Shown here one piece after another: positions 24,369-35,329 of a stretch of 64,000 bases of DNA. The notes beneath the pieces were generated by a model. It was not told the DNA's origin. It did no database searches and saw only the letters and a list, made by a program, of their open reading frames with translations. The first letter of the stretch is position 1; each line of letters opens with the position of its first letter. Made by a program: the position numbers and the translations under genes. Source of the stretch: Coniella vitis (lineage: Eukaryota > Ascomycota > Sordariomycetes > Diaporthales > Schizoparmaceae); NCBI GenBank assembly GCA_011317545.1, contig WUJK01000011.1:1-64000 (forward strand), given 5' to 3'.

Positions 24369-24374
24369 TTTAAA

Positions 24375-25200
24375 CTTTAGAGGCTTTAAAACTTTCTATA
24401 AAGTCGATAGGTAGTAGACTTTAGAGGCTTTAGAACCTTCTAGAAAGTCGATAGTTGATTTTTTAGGGTATATATACCCCCTAGAGTAAAGTACGGTAGT
24501 AGACTTTAGAGGCTCTGGAACCTTCTATAAAGTCGATAGGTAATAGATTTTAGAGGCTTTAGAACCTTCTAGAAAGTCGATAATTGATTTTTTAGGGTAT
24601 ATAATGCTCCTAGAGTAAAGTACGGTAATAAACTATAGAGGCTTTAGAACCTTCTATATAACCGATAGTTGATTTTTTAGGGTATATAAAGCCCTTAGAG
24701 TAACGTGCGGTAATAGACCTTAAAGGCTTTAGAACCTTCTATAAAGTCGATAGAATATAGTGCGGTAGGTGGCTATAGAGGCTCTACAACCTTCTATATA
24801 GTCGATAGTTGATTTTTAGGGTATATAAAGCCCCTAGAGTAAAGCTCGGTAGTAGACCTTAGAGGCTATAGAACCTTCTAGAAAGCCGATAGTTGATTTT
24901 TAGGGTATATAAAGCCCCTAGAGTAAAGCTCGGTAGTAGACCTTAGAGGCTATAGAACCTTTTAAAAAGCCGATAGTTAATTTTTAGGGTATATAAAGAC
25001 CCTAGAGTAGAGTACGGTAATAGACCTTAGAGGCTAATAAACCTTCTATAAAGTCGATAATTAATTTTATAGGGTATATAAAGCCCCTAGAGTAACGTGC
25101 GGTAATAGACCTTAGAGGCTTTAGAACCTTCTATAAAGTCGATTGAATATAGTGCGGTAGGTGGCTATAGAGGCTCTGCAACCTTCTAAATAGCCTATAG
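24375..25200. repeat. tandem repeats upstream of helicase copy 2
   Basis: Same compound module as at 5281-5965 (TTTAGAGGCTTTAGAACCTT, AAGTCGATAG, GGGTATATAAAGCCCCTAGA), about 0.83 kb against 0.68 kb in copy 1, so unit number has changed since duplication. Confidence 0.8.
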
Positions 25201-25284
25201 TATATAGCTATATATACGTATATATATATATATATATATAGATTCTTTTTATTAAGCCCTCCGGAGGTTTTCTTTTTCCCTCCT

Positions 25285-25445
25285 TATATACCCTCCGACA
25301 TTGGTTTACCTCCTAGTACGCTGGGGTGGGCTCGTGAGCATATTTAGAGTTGCCGACAAATTCATTTGTATGGGATTTTCAAAAAATCGTGCTTACGTCG
25401 TAGTACGCATCTGCCCCCACGCATGCACTAGGGTAACTCGGCGAG
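25285..25445. other. RIP-poor island, copy 2
   Basis: Matches 6070-6235 with a modest number of changes; one arm of the inverted repeat is altered (GTGAGCAT against GTGAGCAC, and GTGCTTAC against GTGCTCAC). CA-containing words such as ATTCATTTGTATGG and CCCCCACGCATGCAC persist, unlike the flanking duplicated DNA. Confidence 0.6.
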
Positions 25446-25639
25446 TTATTTAGTTATATTACTTTAAAATATATATAAAAAATCAGAAAAAGCTTAATAA
25501 GAATATATATAGGGTTATATAAATATATATTACGTAATATACTTAAGGGTTAGGGTAAAAGCGAAAAGAAAAATTGAAAAGAATAAATAATAGCTAGAAT
25601 TTAGAAGGTTTTAGTAAGAGATCTATATATTAATATAAA

Positions 25640-26272
25640 AGGGATAGTTTAGGGTAAGTTAAGTAGAGAGGTCTAGGGTAAATTAAGTAGAGAGGTCTAG
25701 GGTAACTAGAGTATAAGACTTAGAGTAAAAAGGAGTAAAGGGCGTAGAGAGGTCTAGGGTAACTAGAGTACGAGACTTAGAGTAAAAAGGAGTAAAAGGC
25801 GTAGAGAGATCTAGGGTAACTAGGGTATAAGATATAGCGTAGAGAGGTCTAGGGTAACTAGAGTATAAGATTTAGAGTAATAGAGAGTAAGAAGTATAGA
25901 GAGGTCTAGGGTAACTAGAGTACGAGGTTTAGAGTAAAAAAGAATAAAAAGCGTAGAGAGGTCTAGGGTAACTAGAGTACGAGACTAAGAATAAAAAAGA
26001 GTAAAAAGCGTAAAGAGGTTTAGGGTAATTTTAGGGGTATAGAGTAATAGAGAGTAAGAAGTATAAAGAGGTTTAAGGTAACTAGAATACGAGGTTTAGA
26101 GTAAAAAAGAGTAAAAAGCGTAGAGAGGTCTAGGGTAATTAGAGTACGAGACTTAGAGTAAAAAAGAATAAAAAGCGTTAAGAGGTTTAGGGTAAGTAGG
26201 GTACGAGACTTGGATTTATATAAAGTAAATAATATAGAGAGGTTTAAAGTAACTAGGGTATAAGACTTAGAG
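25640..26272. repeat. 57-bp satellite array (copy 2, short)
   Basis: About eleven monomers of the 57-bp family described at 6415-9262, with the same left and right flanks, so the array has contracted or the other has expanded by about 2.2 kb since duplication. The block 26010-26045 contains a damaged monomer. Confidence 0.88.
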
Positions 26273-26618
26273 TAAAAAGCGTAGAAAGGGTTAAAATAAT
26301 AAGATTATAAGGCTTAAACTAATATATATATAAAGATTTATAATAACTATAGTAAAAGATCTATAGAAAATAAATAATATAATAAAATATTAACTAACCG
26401 CACGTAATATATAGTAAGTTCGTATATTCTAAAGGTTGGTTAATTAACTAGCTAGAAGGGTAACTATCTCGGGGGCTTTGGTATTATGGATATATAGTGG
26501 GCATATGCCGTGCCGGCTGTGCCGGCAGGCAGACGCCGGCAGGCACGGATCCACAGCGGTATTTGCAATCAAGGTTTTCAGATCGACCAAGTCGATATTT
26601 ATATTAATTACTAGGGTA

Positions 26619-26663
26619 TGCACGGACCACTTCGTCCTCCTGGAGGACGAAGTGGTCCGTGCA
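26619..26663. repeat. perfect 45-bp palindrome (22-bp arms, 1-bp centre)
   Basis: The left arm 26619-26640 (starting TGCACGGACCACTTCG) is the exact reverse complement of 26642-26663, with a single T at 26641 between. Pairing continues imperfectly outward to about 26612/26670. A further copy of the tip word GGTCCGTGC is at about 26693. It would extrude as a near-continuous hairpin. No transposon ends or ORF explain it. Confidence 0.92.
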
Positions 26664-26946
26664 CACCATATACTCTTCCCTCGGAAATATCTGGTCCGTG
26701 CTATCCCTATTAAATAGGTAGGCGTTCACCGTCTCGGCCTTCGGCTCTGACTTCAAATTGCCCGCCACAACTTGGAAAGGGATATATTTTGTTCTACGTT
26801 TTAGCCCTGTATGCCTTCGAGAGTAAGGAAAAGACTATTAGAAAAGAGGCGAGGTGATAAAAGTAAAGGGACCAAACGAAGAATAATGGATACTATTATT
26901 CTCGGTAAGTATATATATATTCCACTCCCTCTGTTATAAGCCTATA

Positions 26947-26966
26947 CCGAGTATACTCGGCACGTG
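26947..26966. promoter_or_regulatory. 14-bp palindrome CCGAGTATACTCGG abutting CACGTG
   Basis: 26947-26960 is a perfect palindrome directly followed by CACGTG (an E-box-type hexamer, 26961-26966). Paired CGG/CCG half sites with a short spacer resemble binding sites of fungal Zn2Cys6 factors, but no recognisable gene is adjacent, so a regulatory role is speculative. Confidence 0.3.
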
Positions 26967-27891
26967 ATAGGCTATATATAGGACATGATGATTAAGAGTG
27001 ATGCATACTTCACTCTTCCTTCTTTATAGTTGGATTAACATATTGTGGCACCTACTAGGTACAACCTCTCGTAGACCCAGCCCATTACACCTTCTAATAT
27101 TTCGCGCCGTTCTCCAACGGCAAGTTGATTAATCTATCCTTTATCTCAACCGACGATTTATGCCTCTTTCAATATAGTAGGAAAGAACGCTATGAGAAGA
27201 GTTGCAGTAAAGGAGGTTACGCCTGGATATGGACGCCTTGCTTCTTCTTTCACTTCTGAACGTATGCACTCTCGGCCTAGTATAATTTAATGCCGCTTAT
27301 CTCTATAATTAGTTGTATATGCCACACGCTTCAAAATAGCACCTCCTAATCATTACTACATAAGCTAGTACAGAAAGATGGCTGCTACTCCTGCCTTGCT
27401 TATCGACCTGTAAGGACCGAGCTATGCGGCTATCGGATTTGCGATTGGTGCATACGGTTTCACAGCAGCGATGCATCAAAATGCTTATTCTTAAGCTTGT
27501 ATGAAGCCCTTTAGGATTAGAGTTAAAGTCACAGTTATAATTAATTATTCTTGCCTGATTTCTACGGACTACCGAAAGACGCGAATATAATTCCGCAAGG
27601 ATGACGGAATTTCAATAGACCGCTATATTGTTAACATCGACGGCAGAGATTATAGTTAGTATTAGGTCTTGATGGAAGTTATATAGTGGATCTCGCTAAA
27701 TAATATAGATAATAAGAAACACCATCTTAACAAAAGTTTTAATTGTTGGTAGTTATACGGTAGCCTAAAATATTTAAGGCTCGATCCTTCTTCTTATATT
27801 GCTCCTTGTTGTAATGAGCCTCTAAAGCGATTATTATTGATTTAAGCAATACTTGCGATTTATATAGTAATAACTCCTTGCGACTCTCTTT

Positions 27892-28449
27892 TCATTTGCG
27901 ACCTGCGCGGGTAACCCTGAAAACCGGCTCTTTATTGGAGGCGCGGTATCCTTTGCTCTTTTTACGAAACTGAAAAATAGCCGCCCGAATCGCTAATTTT
28001 TCCTTGGGTCGCTTAATATTCAGATCTCTCCAAAATAGACTCTTATTAACCAACGATTCCAGTAAGGCTTTGCCATTGTAATGCTATATACGTAATCTGG
28101 ATTCCAGTTTTGTCGCTTTAGGTAATCGAGTATAAGGGGTAGGCTTCCAGGTGCGGTCTTATGTGCAAAGTTCCTGAACAATACGATTGATACCCTATAT
28201 GTAGGGGTCGTCCTGAGACGGTTTTCCTTCGAGTACTATACTCTTGGTATTAAGTGTTTCTTCCGGGTTCTGTACTTGTGATGGAATTTCGTGCAAGGCA
28301 GTTATAGCCCGATGGGTGCTCTGTTCCTGCTTCGGAGATTCGGATGTGTAGGGCGGGCAGATATGCTCTGCCTCGGAGGTGCAGAAGTTATCCATAATAG
28401 GTGGACTGACTTCTTCGGCTAGCGCAAACGATAGAGTACTATTGACCAC
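27892..28449 (-). pseudogene. unrecognised fungal ORF with three in-frame stops
   Basis: A 186-codon frame runs from ATG (28449) to TGA (27892-27894), interrupted only by TAG 28195-28197, TAA 28159-28161 and TAG 28084-28086, each one transition from Gln or Trp codons. The first 84 residues are Ser/Glu/Pro-rich; the rest is basic and helical, with segments such as NGKALLESLVNK, FWRDLNIKRPKEKLAIRAA and RFRKKSKG-like sequence. The frame is coherent after ignoring the stops, so it is a damaged gene rather than chance. I do not recognise the family. RIP here is much lighter than in neighbours. Confidence 0.6.
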
Positions 28450-28477
28450 GATAGTGATAAGGGGCGGAACGAGTAGT

Positions 28478-28503
28478 TTATTTATTTATTTATTTATTTA
28501 ATT
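28478..28503. repeat. (TTTA)n microsatellite
   Basis: About six TTTA units, 30 bp upstream of the start of the damaged ORF at 27892-28449 (minus strand), i.e. in its presumed 5' flank. Confidence 0.85.
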
Positions 28504-28926
28504 AAATTAACGCCGGACTAGTTACGCTGGCATACCTCCCAAGGGGTATCTCGGCGTGTACTGCCTGTCGTACTGCTAAGGAGCGTATATATACCTACCC
28601 AGTATATATATTCGTAATGCAACCCCAGCCCGAAGGCTGCTTTATAGCGTGTCAGCTACGTCCCAGAGGCTATATGCTCCAGGGATTGGTCTCAGAGCAG
28701 AGTTATGTGATACTGTTAGTGTGGCCCGTGCAGAGCCGGAACGAGTAGTTAGTAGGGCCGTATAAGCGGTATATGAAAGGAGAAAGAAATTTACTCTCTT
28801 GAAATACTATAAGTAGTGCCTGTACGCTTTGAAAGAGCCCACATCTTCCTATACCTATAGATATTAATACTAGTGTATAATATATTTCCCGCGCTAGAAA
28901 TATTCCCTTTAAGGCTATCCACTATA
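28504..28926. other. intergenic, nothing recognised
   Basis: Ordinary composition with a few RIP-like TA-rich patches. No ORF, RNA gene or repeat is seen beyond short TATATA stretches. Confidence 0.5.
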
Positions 28927-29120
28927 ATGTCTGATCATCATGGCGTATTCTATAACCAAGCACGGTCCGGGTACGATATAACAGGTGTACCAAAGCTAGC
29001 ACCGCCGCCAAAGCCACGATAGCGCTAGAGGCACGTATTAGGCTATTATATTATACTATATATATACCGCTTGCTAATATACCAAGATAGTCCGAGTATC
29101 GACGATTTACAGACTCCATC
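28927..29120 (+). pseudogene. possible gene 5' fragment cut by the first LTR
   Basis: ATG at 28927-28929 opens a 31-codon frame (MSDHHGVFYNQARSGYDITG then KLAPPPKPR), then TAG, Arg, TAG and a hydrophobic continuation in the same frame (HVLGYYIILYIYRLLI) up to the LTR at 29121. Two stops one transition from Gln/Trp codons and a plausible membrane segment suggest a small disrupted gene, but the stretch is short and unrecognised. Confidence 0.35.
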
Positions 29121-29346
29121 TGTTATGACCTATGAACATGCAGGTCACAAGAACAGGCTAGCGCAACTATATGCTAGCAAATCGGAACCTCAACGGACCG
29201 ATGGGGATCTCTTATGTAAGAACACAGAGTGGCATAATTAGGGTTAGGGTTGGATCACCTTAATAACTAAGATAGTTGGAGCGATAATAATCCAAATAAT
29301 CCGAATAAGCCAACGCTCCTATCGCTCTAGGTAATCCAAGGATCTA

Positions 29347-32324
29347 CAGGGTTGGAAAATTAGTTAGTACTTTTAATTTTTAGTTAGTTATTAACTAACT
29401 AAGGTCTTTTTGAGTTAGTACTAACTAACTAAAGAAAAATAAAATACTAACTAAAACAAACTAAATATAAAAAAAGTACTAACTAAAACTAACTAAAAAG
29501 AAAATTTCCCTAACTAAAACTAACTAAGACTAACTAACTTAGTTACTAACTAACTAAATATACTAAAAGAAAAAGAAATAAAAAATTCTTTTTAATAAAA
29601 AAAAGAAAAATATTAATAAAAAAAAAGAAATAGAATAGAATAAAATAGAATAAAATAGAAGAAAATAGAAGAAAATAGAAGAAAATAGAAGAAAATCTAT
29701 TTAAAATATATAATAAGTCCTAAACCTATTTACTCTTTATTATTATCTATTTCTTAGTTAATTTCCTTATTTTCTTCGATAGCCTTTTTAACTTCTTTAA
29801 TATCTAAAAAGATTCTAACTTTTTAATAAAGCTATTTCTTTAACTATATCCGGTAATAGCCTATTTCTCGATTTAGTAATAATATTACCCGTAATAGAGA
29901 ATATTCGTTCGACGGAAGCTAAAGTAGCCGGAATTGCTAAATATCGACGGGATAATAGGCTTAAAACCGGATATTTTAAAGTATTAAGTCGCTAGAAATC
30001 TAACGGATTAATCTAGAAAGAATATATTAATAAAAGTGAATTTTTAATTAAATAAAAAGAAATAAATAAAATAATACTTATATTATTAGGCTTTATATCT
30101 TCTTTTTTATAAAAGAATATTTCGTTCGACGACTTTTTAGCTTTAGAAATAAAGATTTCTTCTTCCGATTCGGAATTATTTTCGATAATATCGTCGTTAA
30201 TAAAAGGTAAAGTATCGCTTTTAAGCCTATTTAATATTAATATTAATAAATATAAATCGAAATATAAATAGAAATATAACTTACTTCTTATATTCGTTAT
30301 TTAAGAATTTAATAGCATCGTTTTTAATAGTAGAATAATAATATAATAAACCGTTTAGTTAAAAATATAAAAGCTTTAAATAAGGGTCGAGAATAATAGA
30401 AATAATATATACTTTATAAAGACGTATATTCGAAGGATTAAAACGTCGAGGAAAGTATTTTTTAAGCTTTAATAATCCGGTTTCGATAGCTCGAATAAAA
30501 TCGTTATAATATTGCTTCTAAAATAAATAATTAGTATATAATATAATAAAAGAAAAAGAAAGAAAGTTACGAAATATTCGTTTTCTCGAATCTTTTCTTT
30601 AAAAATAAGAATAAGCTTTTCGAGTTTATTATATATCGAATAAATATATAAAATACCCCGATTCGAAGTAGTTGAAAATTCGGCTTAGAGTTTAATACTC
30701 GGTTTAACGAATATTTCGAAAATTCGATTTAAATCTTCTAAAGCTATAAATTCGAATTCTAAAAGAAAAATAGCCTTATAATCGCTATTAGAAGTATTTT
30801 TAGCTATATAAACTAAAGCTTCTTTTAGGATTAAAGACGATTTAATTATTTCGTATATTAAATTCTAACGAATAGGGGTATCTCAAAAGTATTAATAAAA
30901 AGAATAAAAAAGAAAAGAAAAAAAAAGAAATAAAGGAAAATATATACTTACCGAGAGAAATTCGAGTTTTATTATATTCTTCTGGAATAAGTCCTTCTTT
31001 TTTATATTTCTCGATTCCTTCTTCAAATATCTTATTATTTTCCATCGTATATTTAATAAAAGTAAGAATTCTTCGTAATTTTACCGTAATATCTAAAAAA
31101 GAATAGATTAATTAATATATTAATTTAATAAAAATAATATTGAAGATTTATACTTACTATTTATATATTCCGTATTAGTTTCCGAATCTAAATTAATACT
31201 TTCGATATAAGAAAATAACTCTTCTTCCGATTTCGAATTTTAAAGATAATTCGCTAATATATCGTTAACTATATTATTAATAATATACGATATATAGCGA
31301 ATATCGTATTAGAACGGTTTTCCGATAGTTACTAAATAATCTTCGTTATAATAGTTTATAAACGAATTATTATGCGAAGTATTATCCCGAGTAAATCTAA
31401 TAAAACAATTAATAAATAGCTTTTAAGAAAAAGAAAGAAAGACTTACGATATAATATTTCTAAACTCTAAGGACGGATATTCGCTTAAAATATCTATAAT
31501 TTCCGTATAAAGGTATAGGCCTATATACGAATCGTTAAGAACTTTAAACCCTATATATATATTAATATAAAATATAATAACATAAAGAAAAGAAAAAGAA
31601 AGAAAAAAGAAAACAAAAAGAAAAAAGAAGAAAAAAGAAAAAGAAAAGAAAACTTACTAATAAGCTTATATATAAGTTTAAAATCTAGATTAATATAAGC
31701 TATAATAATAGCTAAATATACCGTTTAATTAATAAACGTCTAAGTATCGAAAATAATAGAAAATAAACCCTTAGAATTAATATTTTTAAGAAATTGGATA
31801 TTAATAATTTCTCGGGCATTTTCGTAAGTTTTCGATAAAATTCCTCGGATTTTATGCCTATTAATAATAGGCGAAAACCTATAAAATAGATTAGAAAATA
31901 GGTTTATATTAAAAGAAATAAATATATTCTTACCGATTATAATAACTAAGTAATTCTTTAAAAGAAGGTAAATCGAGAATATTAAAAGAAAGGTTATTAC
32001 TTATAATAAAGTCTAGAATCTTATTATAAGCTTCGTTTTCTTCGAAATCGTTTTCTCGAGGTCCTTTCTTTAAAATAGGAGTAAAGAATTCGTTAATAGC
32101 CGAAGACGATATTTCGTTTTCTAAATATTAAGTTAATATAAATAATAAATATATATATATATAAATAAATAAATATTTACTTACTTTTAAGTTTTGTTTT
32201 TTCTAATTCTTTATTAAAAGCAATTTCTGGATATTTATTCTGATAATATCGAACGAAATCCGAAGCTTAAAAGCCTTTAATAGGTATAATATATGAAAAA
32301 TTATACCTATTTTTATATATATTA

Positions 32325-32359
<35 letters not shown>

Positions 32360-33448
32360 TAGAAAATATTACTTATATCGTATATTGAATATTTATTTGC
32401 CGTTCTTTGGAATAATCGATAGGTAATAAAGTACGAATAAATAGATTATTAATAAATATATAAATATTCGACTTTTCCGTATCGGGTAAAGCGTAATTCG
32501 GATTATTAAATTTCGAATTCTGAAAAGAAATAATATTTTCCGAATTAGCTCGAGTTAAAGGGCTAGCGATAGAAATCGAGGCTTACGATTTAGGAAGGGA
32601 GATAAAAGAATCTATTTTATATAGAATAAAAGGGATAATATAAGGGTTATAAGTAATATATAATAGTAATAAGCGAATAGATATAAAGATTTATCTAAAG
32701 CTTAAAGAAAGAAAGAAGAAAGAATAAGAATAAACGAAGAAAACGAGAGATATTTATATTTCTTATTCGAAATTCTAGAAGTTTCTATTATATTAATAAT
32801 ATATTATTAATAGAAGTTCTTAGAATTCTATAGAACTTCGCTAGAAATATATAGAAGTTTATAGAAATTCGTTAGAAATCTATAGAATTCTATAGAATTC
32901 TATTAATTTCTATTAGTTTCTATTAATTTCTATTAGGTTCTATTAGTTTCTATGAATTTCTATTATAGATATAATATATTCTTATAAGTTTCTTATTAAA
33001 TATAATAGAATTCTAATTAAATATAATAGAATTTAAATTAAATATAAAATAAACCTTTATAAGAATATAATAATAAAATATTCTTTAATAAATATTATAT
33101 AATTAAAATGAATATAATTTAAATATAATTTAAATATAATTTAAATATTAATAATTTAATATATTATAAATATTATAATATATCTATTTATTTTCTTTTT
33201 TTTTTAAAAAAAAAGTCTTAGTACTTTTAGTAACTAAAAGTACTAAAAATACTAACTAAACTAACTAAAGAAAAGTTTAATATTAACTAACTAAGACTGA
33301 AGCCTATTAAAGTACTAATTAAAACTAACTAAAAGGAAATTTAATACTAATTAACTAAGACTAAAGATAACTAAAATACTAACTAACTAAGGTTTTTTTT
33401 AGTTAGTTAGTTAGTAACTAAAAACTAAGGATTAATTTTCCAACCCTA
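29347..33448 (-). mobile_element. hAT-superfamily DNA transposon inserted in an LTR, 4.1 kb
   Basis: Ends are CAGGGTTGGAAAATTA and its complement TAATTTTCCAACCCTA (the last base G-to-A, as RIP would give), flanked by the perfect 8-bp target duplication AGGATCTA (29339-29346 and 33449-33456). CAGGG ends and an 8-bp duplication are hAT hallmarks. Both subterminal regions (about 29360-29560 and 33215-33425) are packed with TTAGTTAG/CTAACTAA words, probable transposase binding sites. The transposase is minus strand (see separate entry). The element is itself RIP-mutated, so it or relatives were multicopy. Confidence 0.93.
29780..32600 (-). pseudogene. hAT transposase, RIP-decayed, intron-containing
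   Basis: The minus strand at about 29960-29790 reads as the hAT C-terminal dimerisation domain: SRRYLAIPATLASVERIFSI then KSRNRLLPDIVKEIALLK. Upstream, 30850-30600 encodes the catalytic-domain region with RWN-like NSTF/LEALVYIAKN-type context (YKAIFLLEFEFIALEDLNRI). GTAAGT-type sites before AT-rich segments (for example near 30955) suggest introns. Stops replace Trp/Gln. 30842-31045 is only one exon fragment (MENNKIFEEGIEKYKKEGLI). In life it would cut and paste the element using the CAGGG ends. No longer active. Confidence 0.78.
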
Positions 33449-33859
33449 AGGATCTATACTTACTATAGATAGGAAATAACAGAAGGATATAAGGATAGGA
33501 GTTTATAGCTTAATATTAGGTAGTTTCCTTATAATCTTTAGTTATAAATCTAAGTATTATTTTATAAAATAGGGTAATCCCTCTTAATTACTTATAATAC
33601 TTAATATTACTCGATAATATACGAAGATTTAAAGGTAATACTTCCTTACCTACTAATATATAATTTATAGGTACTTCTAGAATTAGGGATTTAGATAAGG
33701 ATTATTATATTTTTATAACTCTTATTTAGGACGATCTATATATACCTCTTAGGTAATATTAAGTATAATATTTAACTATAGTACTAATTATTCTAGCCCC
33801 CTTAACGGTTAACTAGACCTAGAATACTAATTAGTAACTTTTAACTACTATTAATATAC

Positions 33860-34608
33860 TTATTATATATATTATAGAACTTAAGGCTCGGGGAAGTATT
33901 AGCGGAACTCCTAATAAGCCCTTTAAGATAGAATAGCCTAAGGTCTATCGCGGATAAGAAGACGATATTTAACCTTTTATTATAGCCCTTAGAGCTTACT
34001 TCTAATACTACTAATAGTAATTCCCTACTAAAGCTAAGAAAGTAGAATTCGTAGCTAATAGGCTTAAAGGCGATATATTTATATATTTTAAACCTATCCT
34101 ACGGAACTTCCTAGAATTCGATACGGAAGAGATTAGAGAAGATAAGACTAACGAACTCTTTATATTATTCGAAACCTTTACCTAGATACCTAAGGAAACC
34201 TTTAGAAACCCTAACGAAAAGCGTAATATAGAATATAAGATCTCCTAACTTAAGTAAACTAAATTAATATTATACTATATAATATTATTTAGATAAATTA
34301 TATTATATCTCTATTAGGATAACGAACTCTTTATAATAGCCTATTATAACAAACGTAAAGAATCTATTAAAGATAAACTATATAAAATACCCCGATTAGA
34401 GATATTTATAGAATTTGCGGTAATAATAATAGTTATCGATAACCGTAATTAGGAAAGGAACTAAGAATAGTAAGGAAGGTAAAAACCTATTATTAACGTT
34501 ATACCTCGGGCTAATACCGGAAAATAATACTAATAGCTACCTTAACGCTTTATACCCCGATAGAATATTTACCGCGGAATAATAACTAGCGGTATAATAT
34601 ACTTAAGC
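33860..34608 (+). pseudogene. gag relic of element 0
   Basis: A plus-strand frame with FRNPNEKRNIEYKIS, a spaced LK.T....Y...FR pattern and IKDKLYKIPRL matches the retrotransposon capsid (gag) domain; stops replace Gln/Trp. It belongs to a different subfamily from the gag of elements 1 and 3. No zinc knuckle, protease or reverse transcriptase follows before the next LTR. Confidence 0.6.
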
Positions 34609-34632
34609 TATTATAACCTATGAATATACAGG
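34609..34632 (+). repeat. 24-bp LTR start truncated by element 1
   Basis: TATTATAACCTATGAATATA matches the first bases of the LTR at 29121 after CA-to-TA changes. It is followed at once by a second LTR start (TGTTATAACC at 34633). The remainder of this LTR is not found at the other end of element 1. Confidence 0.7.
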
Positions 34633-35111
34633 TGTTATAACCCACGGTTATGTAGGTTACAGGAATAGGCTAGCGCAACTATATACTAGCAAATCGGAAC
34701 CTTAACGGACCGATAGGGATCTCTTATATAAGAATATAAAGCGGTATAATTAGGGTTAGGGTTGGATTACCTTAATAACTAAGCTAGTTAGAGCGATAAT
34801 AATCTAAATAATCTAAATAAGCTAACGCTCCTATCGCTCTAGGTAATCTAAGGATCTATACTTACTATAAATAGGAAATAATAGAAGGATATAAGGATAG
34901 GAGTTTATAGCTTAATATTAGATAGTTTCCTTATAGTCTTTAGTTATAAATCTAAGTATTATTTTATATAATAGGTTAATCCCTCTTAATTACTTATAAT
35001 ACTTAATATTACTCGATAATATACGAAGATTTAAAGGTAATACTTCCCTACCTACTAATATACAACTTATAGGTACTTCCAGAATCCGGGATTTAGGTAA
35101 GGATTATTATA
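34633..35111 (+). repeat. 5' LTR of element 1 (479 bp)
   Basis: Starts TGTTATAACC, ends GGATTATTATA (CA end mutated to TA). Contains TTAGGGTTAGGGTT at 34750-34763. Confidence 0.9.
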
Positions 35112-35329
35112 TTTTTATAACTCTTATTTAGGATAGTCTATATATACCTCTTAGGTAATATTAAGTATAATAATAGCTCTTTAAACTCCTACCCTATCTA
35201 CCTTAGGAGAAGGATATTACTAGGTTATAACTTAGGAAGATATAATATACTAATTAATCGAACTTACCTAATAACTCTCTATATTCTAGCAGAATTAAGA
35301 GTAGTAGAATCGTACTATCCGTAGGTAAG

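Larger units (their letters stand above)
21720..26386. repeat. segmental duplication, short copy
   Basis: Same-orientation duplicate of 2591-9345. The left edge is abrupt at the RIP-poor junction island; the right edge is at 26386, where copy 1 goes into an A/T run and this copy goes into the less mutated island. Confidence 0.9.
26387..27891. other. less RIP-mutated island, no gene resolved
   Basis: CpA and TpG return at 26387 and base composition is ordinary. 26478-26717 has an open frame of 79 codons, but it runs through hairpin-forming sequence and is not convincing. Around 26500-26550 CCGTGCC and GGCACGG flank GCCGGC-rich sequence and can form a stem. From 26760 to 27890 I see no coding frame longer than short fragments and no RNA gene. 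Confidence 0.5.
29121..33709 (+). repeat. family A LTR (479 bp net), interrupted by hAT
   Basis: LTR parts 29121-29346 and 33457-33709. TTAGGGTTAGGGTT lies 117 bp from the LTR start (29238-29251). The length and the TTAGGG position match the LTR at 34633-35111 exactly. Confidence 0.88.
29121..34632 (+). mobile_element. family A LTR element 0: 5' LTR, gag-only interior, start of a second LTR
   Basis: The LTR begins TGTTATGACC at 29121 and ends at 33709 after removal of the hAT insertion and its duplicated target (net 479 bp). An interior of about 900 bp (33710-34608) follows, encoding only a decayed gag, and then 24 bp matching the LTR start (34609-34632), where the next element begins. So this is either a gag-only non-autonomous copy or a deleted one. 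The LTR keeps more CA/TG than other copies at its 5' end. A relative is the minus-strand element at 59215-60871. Confidence 0.75.

Noticed and set aside
26478..26717. 79-codon plus-strand ORF
   Set aside because: It runs through the GCCGGC-rich stem and the 45-bp palindrome; amino acid sequence mirrors the hairpin and resembles no protein I know.
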